From: Seribacter sulfatis
GTDB taxonomy: Bacteria; Verrucomicrobiota; Verrucomicrobiia; Opitutales; Seribacteraceae
Assembly (NCBI RefSeq): GCF_964187635.1
Contig: NZ_CAXLMO010000055.1
Span: forward strand, 1 to 13,497
Length of the DNA: 13,497 nucleotides
Reading direction: 5' to 3'
Position numbers and translations under genes: made by a program. The notes beneath the pieces were generated by a model, which searched no databases, was not told the origin of the DNA, and worked only from the letters and a program-made list of their open reading frames with translations. Shown piece after piece: positions 1-7,551 of this stretch; position 1 is the first letter of the stretch, and the number at the start of each line of letters is the position of its first letter.

Positions 1-78
1 AAAAGCAATTATCCCAGTCACTGCCATCACCCCAAACAGGATGGCATTAAAGAGGGAGACTAGTCGTCGTTTTTTCAA
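1..78 (-). CDS. N-terminus of a membrane protein, cut by the window edge
   Basis: After the TAA stop of the FAD oxidoreductase (87..85), the same frame continues with two codons, a TTG at 78..76 and then 25 open codons to the window edge. They translate to a short Lys/Arg-rich start (KKRR) followed by a hydrophobic stretch, LFNAILFGVMAVTGIIAF. This is a good inner-membrane segment with a positive-inside N-terminus. No ATG is available, so a TTG start is needed; an AAGG lies about 11 nt upstream, inside the end of the preceding gene, and translational coupling is likely. The pattern of a basic N-terminus, then a hydrophobic helix ending in a TG motif, recalls DUF4405-like membrane proteins, but 26 residues are too few to name a family. 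Its position suggests co-expression with the flavoprotein. Confidence 0.5.
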   Translation of the reverse strand, partial: MKKRRLVSLFNAILFGVMAVTGIIAF

Positions 79-84
79 GTAAAA

Positions 85-1368
85 TTATGCCTTGGAGGGA
101 ATTATGGCCCCGTGATTTTGAAGAAGTCCGTGAATCTTGGATAAGGGAACCTTAAGAGGCGTAGTGTTCGATTCTGCTGCCAGTGCAGCGGTTGCCCCGG
201 CTGCCTGTCCCATTCCCATACAGGCGGCCTGTACCCGCAGACCTGAGTTGGCAAGACGATCACTGCTGACACATCTTCCAGCCACGATAATATTTTCACT
301 TCCTTTGGGGATCAGGGCACGCAAGGGAACCGTGGGTACAGTTCCACGTTTTAAAGGCTTGGGTCTTACCCCCGTGCGGGTGTGCAGATCAACGGGGTAA
401 AAAGCATAGGATACTGCATCATCAAAATGACGTCCTGAGGTGTAGTCTTGAACCGAGATAAGAGTTTCTCCGAGGATACGGTAGCTTTCCCTAAATCCGG
501 TCTCGGGCTGTAAGTGCATCAGGCGTTTTTTATCTCTTCTGACTTTTTCTAAAATTGTTTTTCTTCCCGTCAGGTTGGCCAAGGTGGCAGTGCGCGAATT
601 GGTGGAGTCGGCCCCATGCACATAGAGCCTGTGGAGTTGTTTACTGGCTGGGTTATGAGAACTGCCCATTTGATAAAGGTAAGACCCCGGTTGTCTTTCC
701 TTCTCGCGGAGTCTTTCAAATCCAAGCATTCCCACAACTTCCGCTCCTCCGGTACAGTCTACAATTTGCTTGCAAAGAACCCTGCGCTTGGTCCCAAAGC
801 CGACACAGTCCACCTGCCATCCTTTATCGGTTTTAGTAACCTTGGAAGGGAATTCGTAATATGCGATGCCTACACTCGCTTCGCGGCATTTTTCTTCGGC
901 CAATAAGGCAAAAATAAATTGATTAATTTGGATTTGATTATGGTGGTGAGACCGGGGAACTTTTGAAAAATCAGGAAACTTGCCTCCATCCAGTTCCACA
1001 CTTTCTTTAATGAGTTCCCATCCGATCCCAGCGATCACTTGTTTGCCCCAGGCATCAAACAATCCAGGGTAGGCGACGCCCCCAGTGGTGGTGGTGCCAC
1101 CCAGTTGAAAGCTTCTTTCGACCAATAGAGTTCTAGCTCCTGCTCGGCCAGCTTGCAGTGCTGCGGTGATACCAGCAGATCCGCTCCCCACAACCAGAAC
1201 GTCAACTTCATTGATGATTTCTGGTTCAAAATCCTCAACGCCGTTCTCTACGGAGGCATGGGCAGTTGAAGCAACGCTCAAGCCAGCAAAAGTGGAGGCT
1301 CCAAGTATAGACTTTTGAATAAAATTACGGCGTGGGTTTGTGATAGAAGATTTTTCAGATTCTGTCAT
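85..1368 (-). CDS. Tat-exported FAD-dependent oxidoreductase (FAD_oxidored-type)
   Basis: This 427-residue protein is a probable periplasmic flavoprotein oxidoreductase. Residues 12-38 form a twin-arginine signal (NPRRNFIQKS, then a hydrophobic stretch ending AHA), as expected for a protein folded around its cofactor before export. The mature part opens with a Rossmann dinucleotide fold: VDVLVVGSGSAG near 55-66, the acidic ribose-binding Glu in LLVER near 84, and a Gly-Gly in FQLGGTTTTGG. VDCTGGAE (203-210) and a C-terminal AGRCVSSD (363-370) followed by a Gly/Ala-rich helix complete the FAD site. This layout matches the FAD_oxidored group (Pfam PF12831). The substrate is unknown. It starts at ATG 1368 without a Shine-Dalgarno sequence. 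It lies 359 bp downstream of the glycoside-hydrolase-like gene and just before a membrane-protein start, which may be its partner. Confidence 0.88.
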   Translation of the reverse strand: MTESEKSSITNPRRNFIQKSILGASTFAGLSVASTAHASVENGVEDFEPEIINEVDVLVVGSGSAGITAALQAGRAGARTLLVERSFQLGGTTTTGGVAYPGLFDAWGKQVIAGIGWELIKESVELDGGKFPDFSKVPRSHHHNQIQINQFIFALLAEEKCREASVGIAYYEFPSKVTKTDKGWQVDCVGFGTKRRVLCKQIVDCTGGAEVVGMLGFERLREKERQPGSYLYQMGSSHNPASKQLHRLYVHGADSTNSRTATLANLTGRKTILEKVRRDKKRLMHLQPETGFRESYRILGETLISVQDYTSGRHFDDAVSYAFYPVDLHTRTGVRPKPLKRGTVPTVPLRALIPKGSENIIVAGRCVSSDRLANSGLRVQAACMGMGQAAGATAALAAESNTTPLKVPLSKIHGLLQNHGAIIPSKA

Positions 1369-1727
1369 GAAAATTAGAATATAATAAATTTAAGGCCTTG
1401 AGGGGGAGATTTCTTAGATTTTAAAATAAAGTGTGAAAAGAAATAAGCAAGAAAGAGTACCGCTATTGTGCCCAAATCAGCTTTCGAGGTCATCACGATC
1501 GAAAAAGTCTTACAGGTTTCACTTTTTGTAAAATTTTTCAACCAGCCAATGTTTACATTCATTCATACTTTTCGTTGAAACCTGTATTCAAAAGGGTCAG
1601 AGCAGAGGTTTTCAATCCACTAAAACTACAGGTATAAGAATGGGTGGAAGGGAACCAAGGAGGTATGAAAATATATAAATATGAGTGTAGGATAAGGCCA
1701 AGTAAAGTAAGACGAAGCTTGCTCCCT
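1369..1727. other. Intergenic gap with an 11-bp inverted repeat and no convincing gene
   Basis: This 359-bp AT-rich stretch separates the flavoprotein gene from the glycoside-hydrolase-like gene. It holds an open minus frame of 62 codons (1374..1562, ATG at 1562) whose product would have one hydrophobic segment. It has no ribosome-binding site and no recognisable family, so I do not call it a gene. The clearest structure is a perfect inverted repeat at 1511-1521 and 1576-1586. The promoter of the flavoprotein gene probably lies here, but I could not pick convincing -35 and -10 boxes. Confidence 0.5.
1511..1586. repeat. Inverted repeat, 11-bp perfect arms with 54-bp spacer
   Basis: TACAGGTTTCA at 1511-1521 is the exact reverse complement of TGAAACCTGTA at 1576-1586. 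Seven bases of the left arm recur as TACAGGT at 1627-1633. The repeats lie in non-coding sequence upstream of the flavoprotein gene. They could be a looped operator or a long-range RNA stem; with only these copies visible, function is unknown. Confidence 0.6.
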
Positions 1728-3467
1728 CTATCGCAGTGACTGAAAAACGATCGATGTTAGGCGAAGGGATTCGGGAATACGAAAAGTTAGCTTTCCATCC
1801 CTCACCTGTATGAGATCTGTATCCCCGGATGTCTTGTTCAGTCGGTAGCCGGTCTTTGGTTCTACATCCTCGGTCGTCCATTGCACCTGCACATCTTCTC
1901 CTTCCGCGAACCCTTCACCGACAAAATGTCCATCCCGATTGTATCGTTTTCCTCTTTGTATCGTTGCAGGGATGGAAACGGTCAGGTCTGTTGGGTCGTT
2001 TTTCGCTTTCCTTCGAGCGGCTAGGGCGATGAAACGATTTGCGGTACGATCGTATGAACACATACGCATAAAGTCTTTATCCTCAGCTCCACTGAGCACA
2101 ATATTATTGCCTGCCTCTCCAGCTATTGCATGGTGCACGCACTCGTTCTGCCCTGCAGATAGTTGGGCAAACCAACGCCAAATATAATAATGCGTATGAT
2201 TTGGGTCGTCGGCCACGGCATAGGGGGCACCAAACTTACCTTTAACTATCGCGGGAGAATCGTTGTTGATTGTAAACTTTTCGTCACTCCCCATCAGGTT
2301 CAACTTGCGGGTGGCAATTGCCGGGCCTCCAGTAAAGTTGGGGTTAAGCTTTTCGCCTAAACGAGCGAGCCTCCCATTATAATCGAGCCGCTTGGTGAGT
2401 CCCATGGTCCAGGCACTGTTATTGTCGGTCCATGGAAGATTGGCTAAACTCAGACCTCGCTGTATGCATTCCCCCAAAATTCGCAGAGTTGATTCGACTG
2501 TATCCCCGCTTCCTTCGGGTCCGTGAACCGTGCGCTTCCCATCCCAACATATCCAACTTTCTGCAGCGACGATTCCCTTGTCGGAATAGCCTTCCTCATG
2601 GAGGCGGCGGTCCATGTATTCGATTTGACTCCAAACCGAAGTTACCCAGGTTGGAATACCTCCCCCCCAACCGTTATTAAAATCACTGAGGTTGAGTGCG
2701 AAGTTATCGATCATACCCATCAGTTCCGCCGATTCCAATTGCACATTATACCACTTTTTACAATCGCGCGAAGGGGAGAGACCAGCGGTGGATACGACTT
2801 TGATATCTCCCGTTTCTTTCTCATAGTCCCGGATCGCCCGTGCCGCCGGCAGCATGAACAAGTTCATTAATTCATCCCAGGACCCATCCCAATACTTGGG
2901 ATGATTGGCCTCGTGAAAGATGGCGTAGTAATCCACATCCTCACCGAACCACTCCACAGTTGCCTTAACCATCTCATAGATTGCCTGGTCATCGGGCGGC
3001 AATTTATTGAAATCAGGGTAAGTCTTTCCGCCATTCATCCACAAGGGTACCTGCCAGAGTACCAGCTCCGTTTTGATGCCTCTTGCTTTGCATAGTTTGA
3101 CCGCATGCCTGATAGCGAGAGCATCTTTTGATGGATGATTCGCATAATCCAGGTTTTTTTTCTGCGGGAGGGTGTGGAGTGACATGTACCAGAAACTCGC
3201 ATAGCTGGTCACTTTACCCAGCTCCCGCTCGATATCGGCCTCTGAATTTTTGGGTTGGTTTGGATACGGCTGCCAGCGGAAGCCGACATGCACATGATTG
3301 CGGGTTGCTTCGTAGGCAGGGGCTAGGCCCTCGCGGTCAAAAAAACCCACTATTCCGGGCCCTTCCCGATCCTGGGGGTCTTCAGGGATCAGTGAGTTCT
3401 TTCCAAGGCAAACGAAACTGGTGCTGCCCGCCAAAAATAGAAGCCTACAAAAATTAAATATTCGCAT
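1728..3467 (-). CDS. Secreted glycoside-hydrolase-like TIM-barrel protein, family not assigned
   Basis: A 579-residue protein starting with a Sec-type signal (MRIFNFCRLLFLAGS, residues 1-22). Beta-strand/helix alternation and strongly aromatic loops suggest a TIM barrel. YYAIFHEANHP (180-190) resembles the strand-4 Asn-Glu motif of clan GH-A glycosidases, with E186 as candidate acid/base. GIVAAESWICWDG (298-310) resembles strand 7, with E303 as candidate nucleophile. The last 180 or so residues look like a beta-sandwich. In true GH-A enzymes an Asn normally precedes the acid/base Glu; here it is His (HEAN), so activity is uncertain and the family is unnamed. I chose ATG 3467 because the signal peptide begins there. 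GTG 3473, with AAGGA seven bases upstream, is an equally plausible start; TTG 3497 is less likely. Substrate is unknown, probably a carbohydrate. Confidence 0.72.
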   Translation of the reverse strand: MRIFNFCRLLFLAGSTSFVCLGKNSLIPEDPQDREGPGIVGFFDREGLAPAYEATRNHVHVGFRWQPYPNQPKNSEADIERELGKVTSYASFWYMSLHTLPQKKNLDYANHPSKDALAIRHAVKLCKARGIKTELVLWQVPLWMNGGKTYPDFNKLPPDDQAIYEMVKATVEWFGEDVDYYAIFHEANHPKYWDGSWDELMNLFMLPAARAIRDYEKETGDIKVVSTAGLSPSRDCKKWYNVQLESAELMGMIDNFALNLSDFNNGWGGGIPTWVTSVWSQIEYMDRRLHEEGYSDKGIVAAESWICWDGKRTVHGPEGSGDTVESTLRILGECIQRGLSLANLPWTDNNSAWTMGLTKRLDYNGRLARLGEKLNPNFTGGPAIATRKLNLMGSDEKFTINNDSPAIVKGKFGAPYAVADDPNHTHYYIWRWFAQLSAGQNECVHHAIAGEAGNNIVLSGAEDKDFMRMCSYDRTANRFIALAARRKAKNDPTDLTVSIPATIQRGKRYNRDGHFVGEGFAEGEDVQVQWTTEDVEPKTGYRLNKTSGDTDLIQVRDGKLTFRIPESLRLTSIVFQSLR

Positions 3468-3741
3468 CCACACACAACCATCCTTCTGAATATTCAATTG
3501 ATTGCAAGTTTTAGAATTCTTTCAGACTAATATTTCCCAAGTGGAGCTCGTGATCATGTTATTGAGATGCAGGGAATAATTTTTCAATCATACATAAGCC
3601 TGATTGTTGAACTAGTAGCATGGAACTCCCCAGTTTTTGATGTAGTTGTACGCCGCTTGAATCTTGAATAGTTTACCAAAAAGGAATGAAAGAGGATCGG
3701 GATAGTGATCCTTTTGATCATTGGGATCAAAACTTTTTGGG
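3468..3741. other. Intergenic gap before the glycoside-hydrolase-like gene
   Basis: The 274 bp between the DUF1501 stop and the chosen start of the glycoside-hydrolase-like gene hold the GATC hairpins near the DUF1501 end. At the other end there is a purine-rich AAGGAT about 13 bases before ATG 3467. No gene is supported. The gap probably contains a separate promoter for the downstream gene, but no clear consensus boxes were found. Confidence 0.45.
3693..3732 (-). terminator. Possible terminator: two nested GATC hairpins after the DUF1501 gene
   Basis: Just past the stop of the 3742..5145 gene, reading the minus strand, TTTTGATC (3732-3725) and GATCAAAA (3719-3712) form a perfect 8-bp stem with a 5-base loop. 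A second stem, AGGATC/GATCCT (3712-3707 with 3698-3693, loop of 8), is followed by a T-rich run with CTTTTT. The two stems share one base pair position and may compete. GC content is low, so rho-independent termination would be weak, but the position at the end of a four-gene run fits. Confidence 0.4.
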
Positions 3742-5145
3742 TTACGCAATCAGCGACTTAACCACATGGGAATGATCCACACCCGTCAGTTTCCAGTCAA
3801 GTCCCTGATGTTTGACGGAAAAGAATTGATGCTTGATTCCAAGTAAGTGGAGCATGGTGGCATGCATGTCGTGTACATGAACTTTATCTTTTACTGCATG
3901 GTAGCCAAGTTCATCGGTTTCTCCGTATCCAAACCCTCCCTTTACTCCCCCCCCGGCCATCCACATGGAAAAGCCTTTAATATGGTGGTCGCGACCAGCT
4001 TCTCCTTTACCCTGAAACATAGGAGTTCGGCCAAATTCTCCGCCCCAAACGACCAGGGTATCATCGAGCATGCCCCGTTGTTTGAGATCCTGAATGAGTG
4101 CCCATGTAGGTTTGTCGGTAAGGCCACAACAGGTATCCATGTACTTCTCTAACCCGCCATGGTGATCCCATCCACGGTGATAAAGATGAATAAACCGGAC
4201 ACCTTTTTCGGCAAGTTTACGAGCAAGAAGGCAATTGGAAGCATAGGAACCATCTCCTGGTTTAGCACCGTACATGTCAAGGATATGCTGGGGTTCCTTG
4301 GACACATCCATTAGTTCAGGAACGGATGTCTGCATTTTAAAGGCCATTTCATAGGCAGCAATCCGGGTATCGGTCTCGGGATCATTAATCGCCTGATTAC
4401 GATGACGGTCGAGAGTTGTAATTGCATTGACCAATTTTTTTTGGTGCTCTGCGCTTACGCCTTTAGGATTTCGGACATATTGTACTGGGTCTCCGGTTGA
4501 ATTGAATTCCACTCCCTGAAAACGGCTGGGTAAGAAGCCCGCTGACCATTGGCGAGAAGCAATGGGTTGAGGATTGCGTCCACCCACGCTGGTCATGACC
4601 ACAAAACCGGGTAAATCTTCGGCAACACTTCCTAAGCCGTAGTTTACCCATGATCCCATCGACGGACGTCCACTGATTACAGATCCGGTATTCATGAACG
4701 TGTGTGCAGGATCATGGTTGATCTGTTCAGTAACCATAGAACGAATAATGGAAATGTCGTCGGCCATTTTCGCAGTCCATGGAAGATAATCACTAATGTA
4801 CTGTTCTCCTTTTCCGTATTTTTTAAATTTGGTCAAGTGGCCCTGAACTTTAAGTTCTTTTCCCTGTAACTGAGCAATAGGTTGACCTTGGGTGAAGGAC
4901 TCGGGCATGGGTTTTCCGTTGAGCTCATCAAGTTTAGGTTTGTAGTCAAAGGTTTCCAAGTGAGAAGGTCCGCCTGCCATGCATAGAAAAATGACCCGCT
5001 TGGCCTTGGCTTTGGGGAGCAGGTACATGGGTTGGTCTGCGTCCTTGGCCATTAGTGTATTAAGTGCTGCACTGCCCAGACTTAAACCGGAACCGGCGAG
5101 GAAAGCCCTCCGGTTAATCATGTTCGGATTCATTGGAATATTCAT
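3742..5145 (-). CDS. Tat-exported DUF1501 protein (alkaline-phosphatase superfamily-like), copy 2
   Basis: This 467-residue protein carries a Tat signal (NRRAFLAGSGLSLGS, residues 11-25). The rest is a full-length DUF1501 domain (Pfam PF07394), placed by family knowledge near the alkaline phosphatase/sulfatase superfamily. Visible conserved blocks are GGPSHLETFD (58-67), GRPSMGSW (159-166), WDHHGG (326-331), WGGEFGRTP (367-375), GRDHH (384-388) and HVHDMHATMLHLLGI (423-437). The His/Asp-rich blocks are candidate metal ligands. The CxPxR sulfatase motif is absent, so it is not a classical sulfatase, and no enzymatic activity is established. ATG 5145 overlaps the upstream gene's stop as ATGA, which fixes the start and implies translational coupling. 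It is paired with, and probably works with, the cytochrome-like protein encoded just before it. Confidence 0.92.
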   Translation of the reverse strand: MNIPMNPNMINRRAFLAGSGLSLGSAALNTLMAKDADQPMYLLPKAKAKRVIFLCMAGGPSHLETFDYKPKLDELNGKPMPESFTQGQPIAQLQGKELKVQGHLTKFKKYGKGEQYISDYLPWTAKMADDISIIRSMVTEQINHDPAHTFMNTGSVISGRPSMGSWVNYGLGSVAEDLPGFVVMTSVGGRNPQPIASRQWSAGFLPSRFQGVEFNSTGDPVQYVRNPKGVSAEHQKKLVNAITTLDRHRNQAINDPETDTRIAAYEMAFKMQTSVPELMDVSKEPQHILDMYGAKPGDGSYASNCLLARKLAEKGVRFIHLYHRGWDHHGGLEKYMDTCCGLTDKPTWALIQDLKQRGMLDDTLVVWGGEFGRTPMFQGKGEAGRDHHIKGFSMWMAGGGVKGGFGYGETDELGYHAVKDKVHVHDMHATMLHLLGIKHQFFSVKHQGLDWKLTGVDHSHVVKSLIA

Positions 5146-7496
5146 CGTCTTAAATTGGTTTCGGCAAGATTGAGGATAGCACGAGCAAGGGGTGTCCAAG
5201 ATTCCGCACTGGCGGAGTTACGATCATCGATCAATTGTGCCAGGGTGTTTTCTTCAAAAGAATCGGGGGGGCGGGACAGGGCTACCTCAAATGCGAAGGC
5301 CAGACGATTTCCAAAGGAGTCCCCCCCGCGCTTTACAATCTTTCCGGCAAAAGACTTGGCTGCTTTCAGAAATGTGGGGTCGTTCAGTAAAACCAGTGCA
5401 GCCAATGGAGTATTGGACTGTGGTCGTTGGGTGGTGCATTCCTCACGACTGGGTGCGTCAAAGGCTTTCATCATGGGATGAAGAAACTGCCTTTGCCAGT
5501 GAACATAAAGTCCCCGGCGCCACTGGGCTTCTCCGGTGTCAGCTGTGTATTTTCTTTGAGGGAAGTTGAGGTGCCGGTAATAACCACCGGGCTGAAAGGG
5601 CTTCACGCTGGGGCCACCAATTGTAGGAACTAAAAGACCGCTAATAGCCAGAGTATTATCCCGGATGAATTCTGCAGGCAGTCGTTGGGCAACCTGGAAA
5701 CTTTGGTAACCTTCCCCAGGCAGCGTGGCTTGGCGATAGGTGCGGCTTAGCATGATATCCTTGATGAATGCTTTAATATTCCATTGTTTGTCAATCAGTG
5801 AGAGTGCAAGATTATCTAGTAATTCGGGGTGTTCAGGGGGGGTGCCTTGTCCGCCAAAATCAGTAAGATCAGGTGCCAATCCTTTGCCAAATAGAAGATA
5901 CCAGATCCGATTGGCGAGCACGCGGGCATTAAGCTTTCCTTTTCCATTTTTAGGATCGGTCAGCCAGTTGGCCAAGTCCAGGCGATTAAGCCGATCTTTA
6001 TTGGATTTGATTTGGCCGAGAAACTCAGGCACTGCGGGAAGGACAAAGGGGCCGCTTTCATCCATCCAGTTCCCTCTGGGTAATACACGCATGTTTCGGG
6101 GTTTTACGGCTTGAGAAATCATTGTGGGTCGACCCATTTTCTCAATTTCGACCTTTTCCCTACGAATCTTTCGGTATCTGGCCAGTTCCTGTTCACCTGC
6201 GAGTTTGGAAATTTCTTGATTCAAGTTACCCAGTTTATTTTGTAGATCCTGCTTATCTTTTTCTTTGGCTTTCTTCAGCGTTGAGATGAGCCTGTTCTTG
6301 CGGTTCTGAAATTCCTGGAATTTCTTTTGGTTTGCAGGGGGAACTAGGGCATTCATCTCCTTTTGCAGGTGTTGAATTCTGGCCAGGTTTTCGGGGTTGT
6401 GAATGATGATTTCTGGAGGGCGCTTGGTGGGCAGGGAATTTCCATTGAATCCACGATCCCCAATATCGGCAAAAAATGCAGCCAAGGCATAATTATCTTT
6501 GATGGTGTAGGGGTCGTACTTATGATCGTGACATTGGGCACAACCAACGGTGGCTCCCATCCAAACCTCGGAAACATTACGCACCCGATCAGCGGCATAG
6601 ATGGCATCATATTCCTTGATTTGTAAGCCACCTTCATGGGTAGTCTGCAGTAGACGATTGTACCCCGATGCGACTTTTTGTTGAGTTGTAGAGCCGGGGA
6701 GAAGATCGCCAGCTAATTGTTCACGGGTGAACTGATCAAACGGCATATTTTGATTGAATGCATTGATCACCCAGTCCCGGTAGGGTGAAATGTTATGGGG
6801 TTGATCTCCGTGGTACCCCACCGTGTCTGCATAGCGAACAAGATCCAACCAATACGCTGTCATACGTTCACCAAAATGAGGGGAGGCTAGGAGATCATCG
6901 ATTAGAGATGCGTACGCTCGAGGGGAAGGGTTGGTGGCGAAATTTGTAACCTCTTGTGGCGTGGGTGGAAGTCCCGTTAGATCGAAATGTAGGCGGCGGA
7001 CAAGAGTGATGGGGGCAGCATCGGGGGCTGGTTTTAATTGATTCTTCTTGATGTCTGCGAGGGTGAATCGGTCGATCCAATGAGTAGGCCAATTTGAGTC
7101 AATTACTTGAGGTTGAGAATGTTTGACCGGATCCACATAGGCCCAATGATCCGCCCAAATGGCTCCTTCTTTAATCCATTGCTCGAGCATTTCTTTTTCT
7201 CTCTGAGACAGGGGTTTCCCGATTTCAGGTGGGGGCATGAGTTCCTCCTCATCATCTGAATGAATCCGGTAGATCATTTCACTTTCATCGGGTTTGCCGG
7301 CAACAATCGCCATTAAGTCCTCGTGTTTGGCATCATTTTCGATATCGAGGCGAAGATCTGCTTTACGTCCATGTTCGTCTGGTCCATGACAGGAAAAACA
7401 CTTATCCGAAAGGATAGGCCGTACATCCCGATTAAAGTCGAGAGGGTTGGACCATCCAAAGAAAGGGAAGATGAAAATTAGGAGAAGTTTTTTCAT
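5142..7496 (-). CDS. PSCyt1-DUF1549-DUF1553 cytochrome c-like protein, copy 2
   Basis: This 784-residue exported protein has a Sec signal (MKKLLLIFIFPFFGWS) instead of a Tat signal, as suits a protein that gets covalent heme outside the cytoplasm. PSCyt1: CFSCHG (C33, C36, H37) with a likely distal Met ligand in LMPPP (M87). DUF1549 spans about 130-335 and contains a second CxxCH, CAQCHDHKYDP (C319, C322, H323). A charged, Lys/Glu-rich coiled coil runs from about 366 to 455. DUF1553 spans about 500-760. The family is typical of planctomycetes and verrucomicrobia and its reaction is unknown; electron transfer is inferred from the heme motifs. I chose ATG 7496 because the signal peptide starts there; GTG 7529 would add 11 hydrophilic residues. 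It follows the preceding DUF1501 gene by 55 bp and overlaps the next by 4 bp. Confidence 0.93.
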   Translation of the reverse strand: MKKLLLIFIFPFFGWSNPLDFNRDVRPILSDKCFSCHGPDEHGRKADLRLDIENDAKHEDLMAIVAGKPDESEMIYRIHSDDEEELMPPPEIGKPLSQREKEMLEQWIKEGAIWADHWAYVDPVKHSQPQVIDSNWPTHWIDRFTLADIKKNQLKPAPDAAPITLVRRLHFDLTGLPPTPQEVTNFATNPSPRAYASLIDDLLASPHFGERMTAYWLDLVRYADTVGYHGDQPHNISPYRDWVINAFNQNMPFDQFTREQLAGDLLPGSTTQQKVASGYNRLLQTTHEGGLQIKEYDAIYAADRVRNVSEVWMGATVGCAQCHDHKYDPYTIKDNYALAAFFADIGDRGFNGNSLPTKRPPEIIIHNPENLARIQHLQKEMNALVPPANQKKFQEFQNRKNRLISTLKKAKEKDKQDLQNKLGNLNQEISKLAGEQELARYRKIRREKVEIEKMGRPTMISQAVKPRNMRVLPRGNWMDESGPFVLPAVPEFLGQIKSNKDRLNRLDLANWLTDPKNGKGKLNARVLANRIWYLLFGKGLAPDLTDFGGQGTPPEHPELLDNLALSLIDKQWNIKAFIKDIMLSRTYRQATLPGEGYQSFQVAQRLPAEFIRDNTLAISGLLVPTIGGPSVKPFQPGGYYRHLNFPQRKYTADTGEAQWRRGLYVHWQRQFLHPMMKAFDAPSREECTTQRPQSNTPLAALVLLNDPTFLKAAKSFAGKIVKRGGDSFGNRLAFAFEVALSRPPDSFEENTLAQLIDDRNSASAESWTPLARAILNLAETNLRR

Positions 7497-7551
7497 TAGT
7501 AGGTATACATGTGTAAAGCGTATGTGCACTTATTTGGAAGTCAAGATCACC

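Noticed and set aside
555..906. Two overlapping plus-strand open frames opposite the flavoprotein gene
   Set aside because: They are antisense to a clear Rossmann-fold gene, and their products are Cys/Trp-rich and low in family-like features.
1374..1562. Minus-strand open frame of 62 codons with one hydrophobic segment
   Set aside because: It lies in an AT-rich gap, lacks a ribosome-binding site and has no recognisable family; its hydrophobic part is what AT-rich DNA gives by chance.
1612..1881. Minus-strand open frame of 89 codons running past the glycosidase-like stop
   Set aside because: It overlaps the 3' end of a well-supported gene in another frame and has no start signal.
3408..3411. 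Lipoprotein cysteine (C20) in the glycosidase-like signal peptide
   Set aside because: The sequence TSFVC lacks the small residue just before Cys and the preceding Leu spacing of a lipobox.
3686..3775. Short plus-strand open frame of 29 codons after the DUF1501 gene
   Set aside because: It runs antisense into the DUF1501 3' end and through the GATC hairpins; AAGGA is too close to its ATG to be a good ribosome-binding site.
3742..5145. Reading the DUF1501 proteins as sulfatases
   Set aside because: The CxPxR formylglycine motif of type I sulfatases is absent in both; only superfamily-level similarity in His/Asp motifs is seen.
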